This document shows positions 32,898 through 44,135 of a stretch of 64,000 nucleotides of DNA, one piece after another (position 1 is the stretch's first letter; each line of letters begins with the position of its first letter). The stretch covers positions 682,001-746,000 of the forward strand of contig JARKIF010000022.1 in the NCBI GenBank assembly GCA_029378245.1. Reading direction: 5' to 3'. Below the pieces are notes generated by a model. That model did no database searches. It saw nothing but the letters and a program-made list of their open reading frames with translations, and was not told the DNA's origin. Origin of the DNA: Roridomyces roridus (Eukaryota > Basidiomycota > Agaricomycetes > Agaricales > Mycenaceae). Made by a program: the position numbers and the translations under genes.

Positions 32898-35166
32898 TCA
32901 AGGACTGCTGAAGACGTACATGTCCTCGCGTCTACCGTCGAGCGACACGAATTCCTCAGGCGCAGATGCGTTTGCAACTACCTCCGTCATCCGGCGTTTT
33001 GCGGCATTCAAGATACTCTCCCAACGAGAGCGCTGCATCTTCTTGACGGACACCATGTAGGCTGCAACCGCGGAGCTGTAGTTCGCGGCGGAGAACTCGG
33101 GTGCTCCTGCAGGCTCCCCATCAATAAAGGCAGTGTAAGCCCGCTCCACCTGTACCGCTCAGTGTGGGATCAAAGGAGTGATGGGTCACATACCGCCGTG
33201 GCCACCAAAGCAAGTCCGCCCTTCGGAAGCCCAGATAAGTCGACTACATCACCCTCGTCGGTCTTGGTGATACAGACAGAGTATTCTTGTCCTTTGGTGT
33301 ACCACTCCAGCGTCTTGACGATGGGGTCCGATTCCAGGAACCCCTTGGGTTTCTAAGGGATAGTAAGCAACAGACAGACACGTCGAGCGGGGAGCACCAC
33401 ACGTACAAGGTACCCCGGGTCTTTGACATCCAGATGCCGGTATTCCTTTGGCGTGGGTGTCTTGTAGAATGCAGCCCCATGTGGATGAAGGGCGTCCTTG
33501 GCGTCGGTGGCAATGGCTTGTGATCTGCGAAGGGTACGGTTGACGGTACCGTCGGGATTCTCCTTGAAGTACTCGTCCTGGTCGAAAAGAAGGGTCACGG
33601 TCTTGAGGGCATACTTGCCGATACCGCCGCGGAAATCTTGAATGCGCTGGATGGCCTGAGTAGCGGACAGTTAGTGATGACAGCTTACGGCCGATCAGGC
33701 GCAACGAACCTTGGTGCACAACACATCTCCCCACTTGATAACGAGAGTATTACCTGGGTAACTCTTGTCCAGCAACGCCTGCAAGAACGCGACAGTATCC
33801 TTCCCGAGCGCAGCGGGATCGGTACCAGCTAACCCGAGGGAGAAAGGGTCCTCGTGAAGCATCACCGCCTTTTGGATTGCTGGAAGGAGCGATGAGGTCC
33901 AGTCCGCTGCCACCAGCGCCGGTAACATCTTGCTGTCGGTGTTTGTGGGGGTGCTCGGCGGGAAGGAACTTGCAGAGGACTCGCTTTTGAGGGTGGGGTG
34001 ACTCGCCGTCAAGTCGAGGGCAGGTATCTTTGGTCCCTTGCGAGCTGTTGACGGCTTGGGCTTGGTCGTGGCTTGGGGTTTGCGCGTGGGCTTGGCGATG
34101 GGCGTCTCTTCCGTATCCGAGGACACAAAAGAGACCAGCTACAACCGGAATCAGTAACGAGTTCTCCACGAGTAGGAAAAGGTAGGCCTGACCGTATTCT
34201 CCTGGGCCTTGATGGAGTTGGCGGCAGGGCGCGCGCCAGCTGCATCCTCATCAGTGAGGCCACCGAGGACATCGCCTGCTTTGTCATCCGCTGGCGTCTT
34301 CACAGCCGTCTGAGGCGTCGCCTTGGTCTTCCACTCTTGAGACACTCCAGCGTGCTTGGATGCGGCAGCAGCGTCCCTACGCAAGAGGAGATGGAATCAG
34401 CGGAAGATAACAAGGGTAAATGCGCCCGTGACGTACTTGTTCTGCAACGCCTTTGCCTTTGCCGCCGACTCTGCCTTCTGCTGCACCGTTGCCAGCTCGA
34501 TCTGAACACGGGTAGCACCCTTCTCAACCTTCTTCTTTCTCAGAGACACGGCGGGCTTGGGTGGCTGGGAGGAACACTCAATATCATGTCGACTCGGAAG
34601 AGATGGCTTACCGCTGGGACGGCGTCAAGGTATGTCTCGTCGTCAGCCTCGATGCGGTCGAAGTCTTCTTCGGTAACATTCATAATTGGCTGATCCTCCC
34701 CTTCGCAGTCCATGGGATCGTCGGATAAATCGGACAAGTCATCCAAATGATTGACCGCCTCCTCCGCCGCCGCCGCGAGCGCCTCGTCCTGCTGGGCGTT
34801 GAGAGAAGCAAGCAAGGCGATGGCACTCTGCTTCTGGCGTTCCAACTCGGCGAGCTTCTCGAGTTTTTCGGCGCGCTCGGCCGCAACGATGCCATTCGGG
34901 CGCTTGGCACGGACTGCGTGGAGTTCTGAGGCATCCATGCGAGTGGAGTTCTCGCCACGACCCTTGCGTGTGGGGATGTCGCGAGGCTGCAGTTCGGGCT
35001 TCGCTTTTTTGGATGCAGGTGTTTTTTCTTCAAAATCCGAGTCGTCGGCAGCAGCGCGCTTGTCCCCAGAATTTTTGCGCGCACCACCGCGGCCACCACG
35101 TCCGCCACGGCCTCCACCTCTGCTGCCGGGTCCGCCGCGCGACTTTGCTGAGGCGTCTTTCTTCAT
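32898..35166 (-). CDS. Transposon partner protein with RGG-rich N-terminus
   Basis: The ATG at 35166-35164 (MKKDASAKS) is preferred; an in-frame ATG at 35262 would add 32 residues. The N-terminus is a glycine/arginine-rich RGG box (GGGRGGRGGRGG), followed by basic and acidic low-complexity sequence, a coiled-coil-like AAERAEKLEKLAELERQKQS, and the acidic LSDLSDDPMDCEGED. After several introns the C-terminal domain reads ADWTSSLLPAIQKAVMLHED, YPGNTLVIKWGDVLCTKA, then an FRGGIGKYALKTV segment and GGLALVATAVERAYTAFIDG, ending YVFSSP. This C-terminal domain is a common Agaricomycete family found next to such transposases; its function is not known. RNA or DNA binding through the RGG box is inference. 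It shares a short bidirectional promoter with the transposase. Confidence 0.75.
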
Positions 35167-35735
35167 TGCGAAGGGAAATTTCGGGGAGGACAAGAGAAGG
35201 ATGGGTCTGAGCGGCCGCTCTTGGTAAGTCTCACGTGTCTTGCCGCCAACCATTTCTCTCATTCTAAGTCCTCCTCTCCTCTCTAGTCATGGTCCATGGT
35301 GTGGCTTTCACCTGCCCCGAGTGCTCAAAAAACTGCTCCTCGATCAGCGGCCTTTCTCGCCATCGCAAATCCAAGCATCGCGAATTTACGCCGGCCCCCG
35401 AGGGCGAAGACGAGAACACCTTCCAGCAAACCAACCATCCTCTCTTGACTGGTGAGCATCATGCCTCGGCCGTTCGCTCTCAGGCTCAAGTTTTATACAG
35501 CCCGTCCATGTGACGCCGCGGGACGCTATCTACCACCTTTTGCGGGACCGGCTGCTAAACCACCACCACCCATGAATGGTCAAGATCCCAATGAATGGGC
35601 ACCGTTCCGCTCTCGGGCGGAATTCGACTTCGCGCAGTATCATTTCGTCGAGCTCCAGACCTCGGAAGGGCAAATCAATACAGCTCTCGACATCTGGGCA
35701 GCCTCCGTTGCCGAATTCGGGGGTCGTGCGCCTTG

Positions 35736-35744
35736 GCAAAACAC
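35736..35744. repeat. Target-site duplication GCAAAACAC, left copy
   Basis: Identical to 36865-36873 on the other side of the nested insertion. Confidence 0.88.
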
Positions 35745-36864
35745 TAGTCTCTGTAACAGACATCGATATCAGTGACGATCAAGATGTACTGATATGATGT
35801 CTGTTGCTATACGCGGGGTGGTTGTTGACCAGTCTTTTCGCTTATGTAAAACTGCCAGCAGCCATTTGATCTCCCTGTATCCCGCGCTTTCCGCCCTCGT
35901 TCCTCGCTCATACACACTCGGATTGCCCCAGAAACACGTCCATCTCATACCCCAGCCTCCCCTGATACTCTGGATCCAATTTTCAGCCCTGTCACTGCCT
36001 GAATTCCAGGCTGGAAGGACACATCGAGTAGCTCACAACAAGGCCCATTCACCGGTGTCTGGATGATGCGGAGCTGCTCTCTCATGTGGGGCTAGTCGCC
36101 GAGGTACCCTCCCACTGCTCTCTGACCGTTTTTAGCCCAGCAATGGCATTCAAGATGTCGTCTGACACGAGCAATTGTGGGAGGGGGATTGTCATGGGGT
36201 AGAGTGGTCCCGGTGCGTGTTTCTGTCCTTCAAGCCTTCCTTGGTCCTAAGTATACGTGCAGTGCCGCTTGAATACACCCCGGACGACCCTGAAAAGTGT
36301 TCCATTATCCCCACAGACGACATCGACTTCCTTCCTTGCACGCACTACCCCCTGACCTCAGCTACGCTGGTACAGCTTAGGGCGGCCTTTCAGAGCCTAG
36401 AGGGGGTCCCTTCTTTGTCTTTCCCGCTGCCTCTGCGCCCAGAGTGGCCCAACGAGGCGCTGGATCGTCGGGGTGGGCGTCGGGTGTCCGGGAGTGAGCC
36501 TTCTCTCGGCCTCTAGTGCAAAATTGTGGTAGAATTACGCTTGAATACATGTATCCCCCTCTCTACTGTCTCCTCCGATGCACCTCATTCATCCTCCTTC
36601 TGAGGCCTTCGCCATCCAGTCGACTCCAGCGAGCCCGAAGCCCAATGTGTCCCTTTTTCGTCGTATCCGGCATTCCGGTCGATATTGGTTGCATCTAATA
36701 AGAAGCATGAGATGCAGGCTGCGGTTGAACGCGCTTCTGGGCTGAGAATCCGAGCGCAGACGCGTCGAATCGCGAGCAAGAGAGATATCAAGCGGGTGCA
36801 CGTGATGTACTTTTACATAAGCTAAAGGCTGGTCAACAACCGAACTGATCACGGAATCAGACTA
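35745..36864. mobile_element. Nested 1120-bp terminal-inverted-repeat element inside the transposase
   Basis: It is bounded by a perfect 9-bp direct repeat. Both ends begin TAGTCT when read inwards. The second homologous block, GGTTGTTGACCAGTCTTT at the left (from about 35819) and GGTTGTTGACCAGCCTTT read in from the right, is followed by GCTTATGTAAAA on both sides; the left arm carries about 50 extra bases before it. The 9-bp duplication suggests a Mutator-like element. Inside, about 36270-36420, is a coding-like stretch (VPLEYTPDDPEKCSIIPTDD) of unknown origin that may be a captured host exon. Confidence 0.82.
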
Positions 36865-39704
36865 GCAAAACACCAAGGATCTCTATGCTACGATCGACAA
36901 GATACAGGCGGGTGACCTGCCTTGGCGGACCTTCCAGCTGCAGTATACCGGAGACCTACCAGCGGGCACACCTCCCAAATGGATGACACGCAAATACGAG
37001 GTCTCCGTGCGCAATCTGCGTGATGTACTCCACCATCAACTCGAGACGCGCGACTTCCACAGCCATATCGACATGACAGCGTACCGACAATTCAATCACG
37101 CGGGGGACCGTGTCTGGTCAAATCTAATGTCCGGTGATTGGGCTTGGAAACAATCCGTAAGAGTTCCTTGCTCTGCTCTTCTGCCTACGCTGACGGAAGC
37201 TCTGTATTAGGATATCATCGCAACTGATCCCGCTAACCATGGATGTGCCTTCGTTCCAGTCGTTGCCGGCAGCGACAAGACTACTGTCTCTGTCGCAACC
37301 GGGCATCAAGAATACCATCCGGTGTACGCCTCGTTGGGTAACTTGACTGGACCCGCCCGTCGTGCGCACGGGAATGCGGTGCTTCCTGTAGCATTCCTGG
37401 CCATTCCAAAGAGTGTGTGGCTCCTCATTTCGTTCTTATTCTCCGCTAACGACAGTCTCATCACACAGCAAGCAAAAAACATCGCCGCAATCCAGTCTAT
37501 CAAAGATTCTGCCGCCAAATGTATCACGCCAGCCTCGCGCTCGTCTACCAACCTCTCAAGCAGTACATGGAGACCCCTGATATTGTCCGTTGCCCGGATG
37601 GTCATCTCCGTCGTGTCGTTTACGGGATTGGCCCATATATTGCGGACTATCCTGAGCAGGTGTGGCTGGCAGGTATTGTGCAGAATTGGTGTCCTAAGTA
37701 AGTCCACCCGCTTCAATTCTATTTGTATCATGTCTTGATGACTTGCGTACAGATGCGATGCACTTCCTGATCAGCTAGACTCAGAAGGGGCACGGCTTCG
37801 TACACGCACCAAGACGGAGACTCTGATAACCTGTTTCGACCCTGGGATTCTCTGGGATGACTACGGGATACGCGCGGACATCATCGTAAGTCCTTGGCAT
37901 GGCGTTCTGCCGAATGATACTGAGCTCTACATTTTTAGCCATTCACGCATAGTTTCCCTCGTGCCGACATACATGAGCTCCTATCTCCCGACCTTCTCCA
38001 CCAGGTCATCAAAGGGACATTCAAGGATCACCTCGTGTCTTGGGTTAACGAATATCTCGTCCTAGCGCATGGCGAGAAGCGGGCAAATGAGATAATCCAT
38101 GACATTGACCGCAGGTACGCTTCTTTCCGGATGTGATGCTCGAGACTCAAGTGCACTAGAATTGCGGCAGTTCCTGAATTTCCTGGCCTTCGACGGTTCC
38201 CCGATGGCCGTGACTTCAATCAGTGGACGGGAGACGATTCCAAAGCACTGATGAAGGTGCGTGCCACATCACCATCAGTTGACCTTCATTGACTTGGAAG
38301 CAGGTCTATCTTGGCGCGGTCGCGGGCTACATCCCTTCTGAGATGGTCAAGTCCCTCGCGACGTTCATGGACCTCTGCTACGCGGTCCGTCGCAATGCCA
38401 TCACTGCGCCTGATCTCGTCCGCGTTGGCAACGTCCTCTCCCGCTTTCACCAGCACCGCGCCATCTTCATTGAGCTTGGGGTACGCGCGGACATCTCCCT
38501 TCCTCGGCAACACTCCCTCATCCACTACATTCCGTCAATTCGGCTGTTTGGATCACCGAACGGCCTCTGCTCGTCAATAACCGAATCCAAGCATATAAAA
38601 GCTGTCAAAGAGCCCTGGCGACAGTCCAGTCGATACAACGCCCTCAAGCAGATGCTCGTCACGCTAACGCGGCTCGATAAACTCGCGGCACTCAAATCCT
38701 CGTTCACGGCACGCGGGATGATGACCGGGACAACATCATCATATACAGCAAGAGTTCTGGCGGGCGATAAACCTCAGGTGGAAGCGGTTGCTGCTGCCGC
38801 GGCACTTCTAGAGGATGAAGACGGTGACAATGGTGTCATACATGGGCCAAAGTCGCTGTCCGAGATCCAATTGGCGCCCACCCCGCGTACGTCAATATGT
38901 GTCAGACTCGCCACAGCGCTAACTGCCATCTCCATTAGAACGAGGCTACCCCAAGACACTTGCCTCACTTGCGCTCCACATAGAGCAGCCGCAATTCCCG
39001 GAGCTGTTTCGTCGCTTCTTATATGAGGAGCTGCACGGCGCACCGGAAGAAGATACCCCCACAATACCCATTGACGCCTGCCCCATCTTCCCCGGCAATA
39101 TCAGCGTGCATCATTCCGCCGTTGCGCGCTTCTACGCTCCCAGTGACCTTGGGGGTGCAGGTGGAATGTATCGCGAGCGCATACGATCCCATCCCGCGTG
39201 GCATGGCTACGCTCGCCGCGATACTGTCCTAGTGGATGTGGGAGCCTCGGCAATGTCTGGCCTCGTTGTCGCTCGAGTCCTCCTATTCTTTTCCTTCCTC
39301 TTTGGTGGAAAGAATTTCGAATGCGCTCTTGTGAATTGGCTGGTGCCTGTTGCCGACGCCCCTGATCCAGACACGGGGATGTGGGTGGTCGAGCCAGAGA
39401 GGGAAGGCGGTGTGAGAACGGCGGCAATAATTGAAGTCGGCTCTATCGCGCGGGGTGCGCACCTCATTGGTGTCTATGGTACGAATCCTCTCCCCGAGGA
39501 CTTCCACTTTTCGGACTCTTTGGACGCTTTTAATACTTATTTCGTTAACCCTTATGCCGACCACCATATGCATGAATTTTTGGCAGAATTACATTAGTAT
39601 AAATTAATGTAATATACATGCTCTCCTCAGCTTGTGAGCTTGTGCACTTGTCGGGTGTGGCTGACCGCTTGTCAGCCTGTCACAAGCTCCCAAGCCCGAA
39701 AAGC

Positions 39705-39729
39705 TGCCAAGTAAATTGTTAAAACACTG
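39705..39729 (-). repeat. Right terminal inverted repeat of the Plavaka element
   Basis: Inverted partner of 32561-32585, preceded by subterminal GCTTGTGAGCTTGTGCACTT-type repeats. Confidence 0.75.
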
Positions 39730-40112
39730 ATGTGGTCCGATGGATGGGTCACGATGGCATACAGGGATCGTAATTGAGGGATAAACATGGGTCGTAAAGC
39801 AAATAGAAAGTCATAGGACCAGTGGAACTCACCCCAGTCCCGGCGGCTAGTCATCTAGGTGGTCCAATTGAAACTACGAGGTTTGGCCCGTTTGGGTGAG
39901 GCAAGTGTATCCAGAAGGAAAACAGGGCACGACAGGTGTTCCCGGCGGTGAAAGCGAGAGAAAACAGAGCCAATGTAGCCAGAGAAAAGTTTTGGAGAGT
40001 CTGGACGGTGGATTCGTCGATGTAGAGGCTGCATTGCACGAAGTGCTGGCAGATGGTCGTGGTGTGATGAGAGAAGCGCGGATCACAAATCACATGTCAC
40101 TCCACTCCGCTG
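39730..40112. other. Right flank of the transposon
   Basis: No gene called. On the minus strand a hydrophobic coding-like stretch (NFSLATLALFSLAFTAGNTC) lies downstream of the next gene's stop. About 39960-40160 resembles 31380-31590 on the other side of the transposon. Confidence 0.4.
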
Positions 40113-40675
40113 TCACAAGAACCCGTTCTGCTTTCGCAAGCTCGTCAGTACTTCACTTAATGTGACACAGATAATGTGGGTGACGGCGGCGACAATCACG
40201 CCTCCCATGAGGGCTTCGAACGAGTTCAGCAGGCACACGTAGGGCATCCGCAGGCTGTAGTTGAACATGTGTGGAAGGGGAGGGGAAGTGGTGAGGAATA
40301 CAGCCGTGGTAGAGAGAAGAAGCGTCGCCTAGAACTCCGTCGGTTAGCCGATCGCAAGACCCTCGCTTCGACACGCACCATGAGAAGCATATTATTCAAA
40401 TGCTCGCAAGCCTTGCAAATCAACCTGGCCCACGAATCGTCCTCTCCCTCCGCTGTGAGTTTGAGAGCCGCTTCGACGTGCTTCAAATCCTTGGTGCCGT
40501 GACTGGCCAGACATAGCCCGGTGAAAAGGAGCCACTCGAGTCTGCCAAGTAGGCCAGAGGAGCGGTTCGTGTTGTCGTCGGGACTGTTTTCCTCGGTCCA
40601 CTCCCGATTCGTCAAGTGGCCAGGGCGAGTCATGAGGGCGAGTGAGAAGAGTGCGTGCACAGGAAGATACGACAA
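40113..40675 (-). CDS. Uncharacterised protein with helical domain and C-terminal membrane segment
   Basis: An exon at about 40675-40380 encodes SGLLGRLEWLLFTGLCLASH and DSWARLICKACEHLNNMLLM, a helical segment that looks evolutionarily conserved. After an intron the last exon reads MFNYSLRMPYVCLLNSFEAL, MGGVIVAAVTHIICVTLSEV and LTSLRKQNGFL to a TGA at 40115-40113, including one probable membrane helix. The true start may lie upstream of 40675. Part of the last exon and the downstream sequence occur again at about 31.4-31.6 kb. I do not recognise the family. Confidence 0.45.
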
Positions 40676-41455
40676 TTAGATCAACCAAAGATCAACAACA
40701 AAGGCTAGCTGCGACGAATCAAGCACGTCCCGCATTGCCAAATTGGAGGACAGATTGATTCAAAATCAATATCAGTGTCAGATTAGAATGCACACTGCAA
40801 TCGGACCCACACTAAATTGATAACTCCAATTATGGCCGGTGCCGGAATGCATATGCGCATGCGGAATCAGTGACTCGATCCATCGACAAATCGTGCGTGA
40901 AGCCGAGGGTCGAATGAAATTGCGCAAAGATTCCAACTGGATGAGTTTGTTGATTTCGGCGCCGGCAGGAACAATTGTTTGAGGATCTCTCTCTTACATA
41001 GTATGTCTGGTCACCAGACCCACCCTGCTCCCGGTTGGGCATCACAAGTCACGGCCATCTCTGTCCCGAATGTAAGCGACGAACCGCGAGGCGCGAGTGA
41101 GGTCAGTAGTCGAAAGGGGGGCAAGAACAGAGCCTCGGATGTAGAATATATATACTTCGAAAAGGCTAAGACTAAAAAGTAGAAAGTAGAAATTCTTCAT
41201 TCAAGGCAGGTTGGTTGGATGGGCTCTACAGAATTGAATACAGAAGAAGCAACAGATTCAAGAGAATTAGCCCAAACTGAGTCATCTCCGTCCATCGATG
41301 AGCCCCGCAGGAAATCGGCAGTTGCTCTGCTGTGTTTCAGGAATGAAAATGAGGATATAGATGTTGTTTTAGCACGCACCAACTTCCGCGACTTCCCCCT
41401 CATCACTACCCTCATCGCCCTTGAGTTCAATTTTATCCGAGATCTCATCGTCGAC
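40676..41455. other. Intergenic, no supported gene
   Basis: Small plus-strand frames occur (about 41001-41182 and 41219-41476), but neither shows a domain; the second overlaps the 3' end of the minus-strand gene. Confidence 0.4.
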
Positions 41456-43454
41456 TCAATAAATGTAAATCAGTAAGAGGAAGGGGTAGGGTTCGAAAGA
41501 CGCACTATGGGCAAATTGCTGCAAGTCGCTGGGGACGAGTTGAAAAAGTGGCTGCTTCAGATGTCGTGCGACATCTTGGGTATATGGATCGAATCCCTTG
41601 CTTCGCTGAAGACTAGCCATCACCACGTACACACTGGAAAGCCATGACAGACCCCATATCTCTGTTGTGCACGAAATGGCCGGAAAACCCAGGTGGCACG
41701 CGTCCTCCTCACTGAGACGTTCCTCTCCAGTTTCATCAAGGCTCCAATATGCGGGACAGCGAGGCCACCGGAACTCCCATGGACCAACCTGGAAGTCGGT
41801 TGCCGGGCATAGAAACAGGTAGCCTCTGGGGCCGTCGCGGGGATCCCTATCGAATCGGAGTTGAAATACCACTGATTTCAGATACACTTTGTCTTCATGT
41901 GAGCCGGGAGCCAACACAAGGCCAAGTCGCTCACCGTATCGTTGGTGTTCGGATGTGATTTGGTGCCGATTGAAAATGTAGTTCGCCTGATTCATCCACC
42001 GTACAATGTGTTCAAGTGGAAAATAAAATAGGATATCCATTGTTCCGATATCACGCGTAGCTACGCTGATGATTCATGGTCAGAAAGTGTCCATGCGCAC
42101 CCAGTGCACTCACCGGGTCCAGCCGTTCTGTATTTTTGTGTATTCTGGCACAATGAAGCCTCCGGTCCAGCGCATTGTAGAATCCAAAACGGCCTCGGAA
42201 GACATCTGCGCCACCTCGATATTGAACCACACATCATCTTGAGATGTGCTATCCACGACTCTTCCCAGATAGACGGTGGATGCTGCAGGGATGCGGAAGA
42301 CGAGGTAATTGGCCACTTCATCCCACCAGCAATCCCAGCTTTCGAGAGAAAAAGCAGATACTATTACCGATTCCGGGTATGGTTCAAAACAATGGACATT
42401 GGCCCAGATCGCATGGTCAGGAAGGGTATTTGCGATCGCGAGGTAGTCCACGGGCCCCTCAAATTCGAAGTCTATGCCGAGTCGACCGCCACTACTTCGA
42501 ATCCAACGGTGGACCTGCGTTGATTCCTGAAGAGCCAGGTGCCTAAGTGTTGAAAGACCTAGAAGATTTTGACGACGACTGACCACAATCTGCGGGTAAC
42601 CTTGGCGTTCCGCTGCTTTCAACACATCCTGGAAATCGGTCAATCAAATGAGTGGATGCAAGAAACGAGACTACGCTTAGTAGTTCTTCCTGAGGAACAG
42701 ATATCAACGCAGCTCAACCGGAGATCTGAGGAGCCTACCATGCAGAGATCCAGGTAAAACCTCCAGAGGGGGTGATGGCGATCATAGATTTCACGGCAGC
42801 GGTCGAATGATATTGATTCTGTGCAAGTTCATCCAATTTGTTCTCTCTGAATATGCAGTGCGTACCATCATGGAATATGGTAGCAAAAATGCCGTTCGAC
42901 GCCGCGGCCGCATAGATTTGCATGAGATTTGGATGGCTGTGTGGGAGTTTCAGCTGTCGTGCCTTCAAAGACTACCCACTGACCGCAAGTTGGAATATCT
43001 AGATATTTCATGAGACCATTCCTGGATACGATCAACTTTCTTCCACGATCACAGGACGGGGTTATCTCACCTCCTTTGCATCCTCTCCCGTGTACAGCGC
43101 CACAGTCATAGGCGAGTCTCGACCGTCAACCCGAGCCGAATAAATCCGTTTCACGCAACCCATTTTGTGCAGCCGTCGGTATACCCCTCCGGGGCCATCG
43201 ATCAAGTCGCGCAAGTCGATATCCCCCAGAGGAATCATCCGAAAGTCCGGACGACTCGGCGGTACATGTTGGATATTGGTTATGCTTGTAAACGTGCCGC
43301 CAGAGACCTCGAAGTTTTGCGCTTGGTGGAAAATTGGGGCCCCTTGTCTAATGGTGTCGAGTGAGGTAGCGTTGACGATGGTAAGAAACGCCTACCGAGA
43401 TGTTTGACAGTCAGCCTGGGTTGCAGGATCGTCGCCAGAGCTAGGTATGTCCAT
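41456..43454 (-). CDS. Kinase-like protein of an Agaricomycete family
   Basis: The ATG at 43454-43452 starts MDIPSSGDDPATQADCQTSR; exon 1 ends at 43396 and exon 2 runs 43347-43071. It contains IFHQAQNFEVSGGTFTSI, DFRMIPLGDIDLRDLI and KRIYSARVDGRDSPMTVALY, which resembles the glycine-loop and lysine strand of a protein kinase N-lobe. Further short introns (47 bases in one case) give WSHEISRYSNLR-HPNLMQIY and ATIFHDESISFDRCREIY. The long C-terminal part includes RWIRSSGGRLGIDFEF, SWLSSVYVVMASL and GFDPYTQDVARHLKQPLFQL, ending at 41456. The classical catalytic loop (HRD) and DFG motif are not seen, so a catalytic role is doubtful. This architecture is frequent in mushroom genomes, without a known function. 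Confidence 0.65.
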
Positions 43455-44135
43455 GGATGAAGAGGAGAGAGAGAGAGAGAGTACTGCTGTGCAAAAGAGC
43501 TGTGGGATGAACGACACTGTGCACACAGCCAGTTTGACACCCACGCACGGACCAGGATGTCGTAAGTGAAATTCAGCGAATGGGCCCTTGTCGGTCGAGA
43601 TCAGGTCGATGGGTAATGTTCAGGGAGATTCAACTTAGATTGGCGAACGGATGGGCAGCAGACAAGCAGCAGATGGAGATGAGTGGTCGAGAGCAAGTTG
43701 AAGAGATGCGATGATAGCCGATCGGATCAGCGGGAATGTGAGCCGCCTCCTTATTTATCTGCGGCAAATAAGTGATTCACGTGTTTCTGCGACCGTCTTC
43801 ATTTCACTCAGAGAAAGGAAAGGACAGAAAGGAAAGTTACGGGTTCATTGTATCGAGCGAGTTTAAAGTCCATGATGTAGTATGTAAGTTTAACAAATCA
43901 ATATCCATGCAAACGTCCGTACTACGATAATGCAAGTGCTGTACATAGAGATAAGAACAAAGCGAAGCGCGAAGGAGCGGGAGACAAGCGCCAGATGTAC
44001 CATCACGGCGCGGCGCGGAGCCATCCGCAGCACGGGAGGAAGTTTGAACCCCTGCATGCCCGTCAAAGCGAAGGGATTCAAGGTAAGCGATCGACAGCGA
44101 TAGTCGAGTGAGACATCCGTCCATCAAAAACCCTT
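43455..44135. other. Intergenic, contains a GA microsatellite
   Basis: A (GA)n run lies at about 43463-43481 in the 5' region of the kinase-like gene. Otherwise nothing is supported. Confidence 0.5.

Larger units (their letters stand above)
35289..39597 (+). pseudogene. Plavaka-type transposase, interrupted by a nested element
   Basis: It starts at the ATG at 35289 with a C2H2-type finger (CPECSKNCSSISGLSRHRKSKH spacing C-x2-C-x12-H-x4-H), then PFRSRAEFDFAQY, GQINTALDIWA and APWQNT, where the insertion at 35745-36864 cuts an exon. Beyond it follow KDLYATIDKIQAGDLPWRTF, LMSGDWAWKQ, CAFVPVVAGSDKTTVSVATG, DIVRCPDGHLRRVVYGIGPY and IADYPEQVWLAGIVQNWCPK, then DLLHQVIKGTFKDHLV, and near the end GMWVVEP, RGAHLIGVYG and FNTYFVNPYADHH. 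These are the conserved blocks of the RNase-H-fold Plavaka transposases. Apart from the insertion, the frame is held through short introns, so the gene was probably functional before the second element arrived. Confidence 0.85.
32561..39729. mobile_element. Plavaka-type DNA transposon, about 7.2 kb, two genes
   Basis: The ends are imperfect inverted repeats: CAGACTTTTAACAATCTGCT at the left and, read inwards from the right, CAGTGTTTTAACAATTTACT, then (T/G)CAGC. Both subterminal regions are full of ACAAGCT/AGCTTGT motifs. Between them lie a divergent gene pair, a transposase (plus) and a partner protein (minus), starting 123-124 bases apart. The target duplication is not resolved; at most an AT dinucleotide fits. 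Another element has inserted into it at 35745-36864. Superfamily naming rests on the transposase sequence, which I recognise as the Plavaka group found in many Agaricomycetes. Confidence 0.85.

Noticed and set aside
40979..41182. Small plus-strand frame considered as a mating pheromone precursor
   Set aside because: The end is Lys-rich and lacks the C-terminal CaaX prenylation motif.
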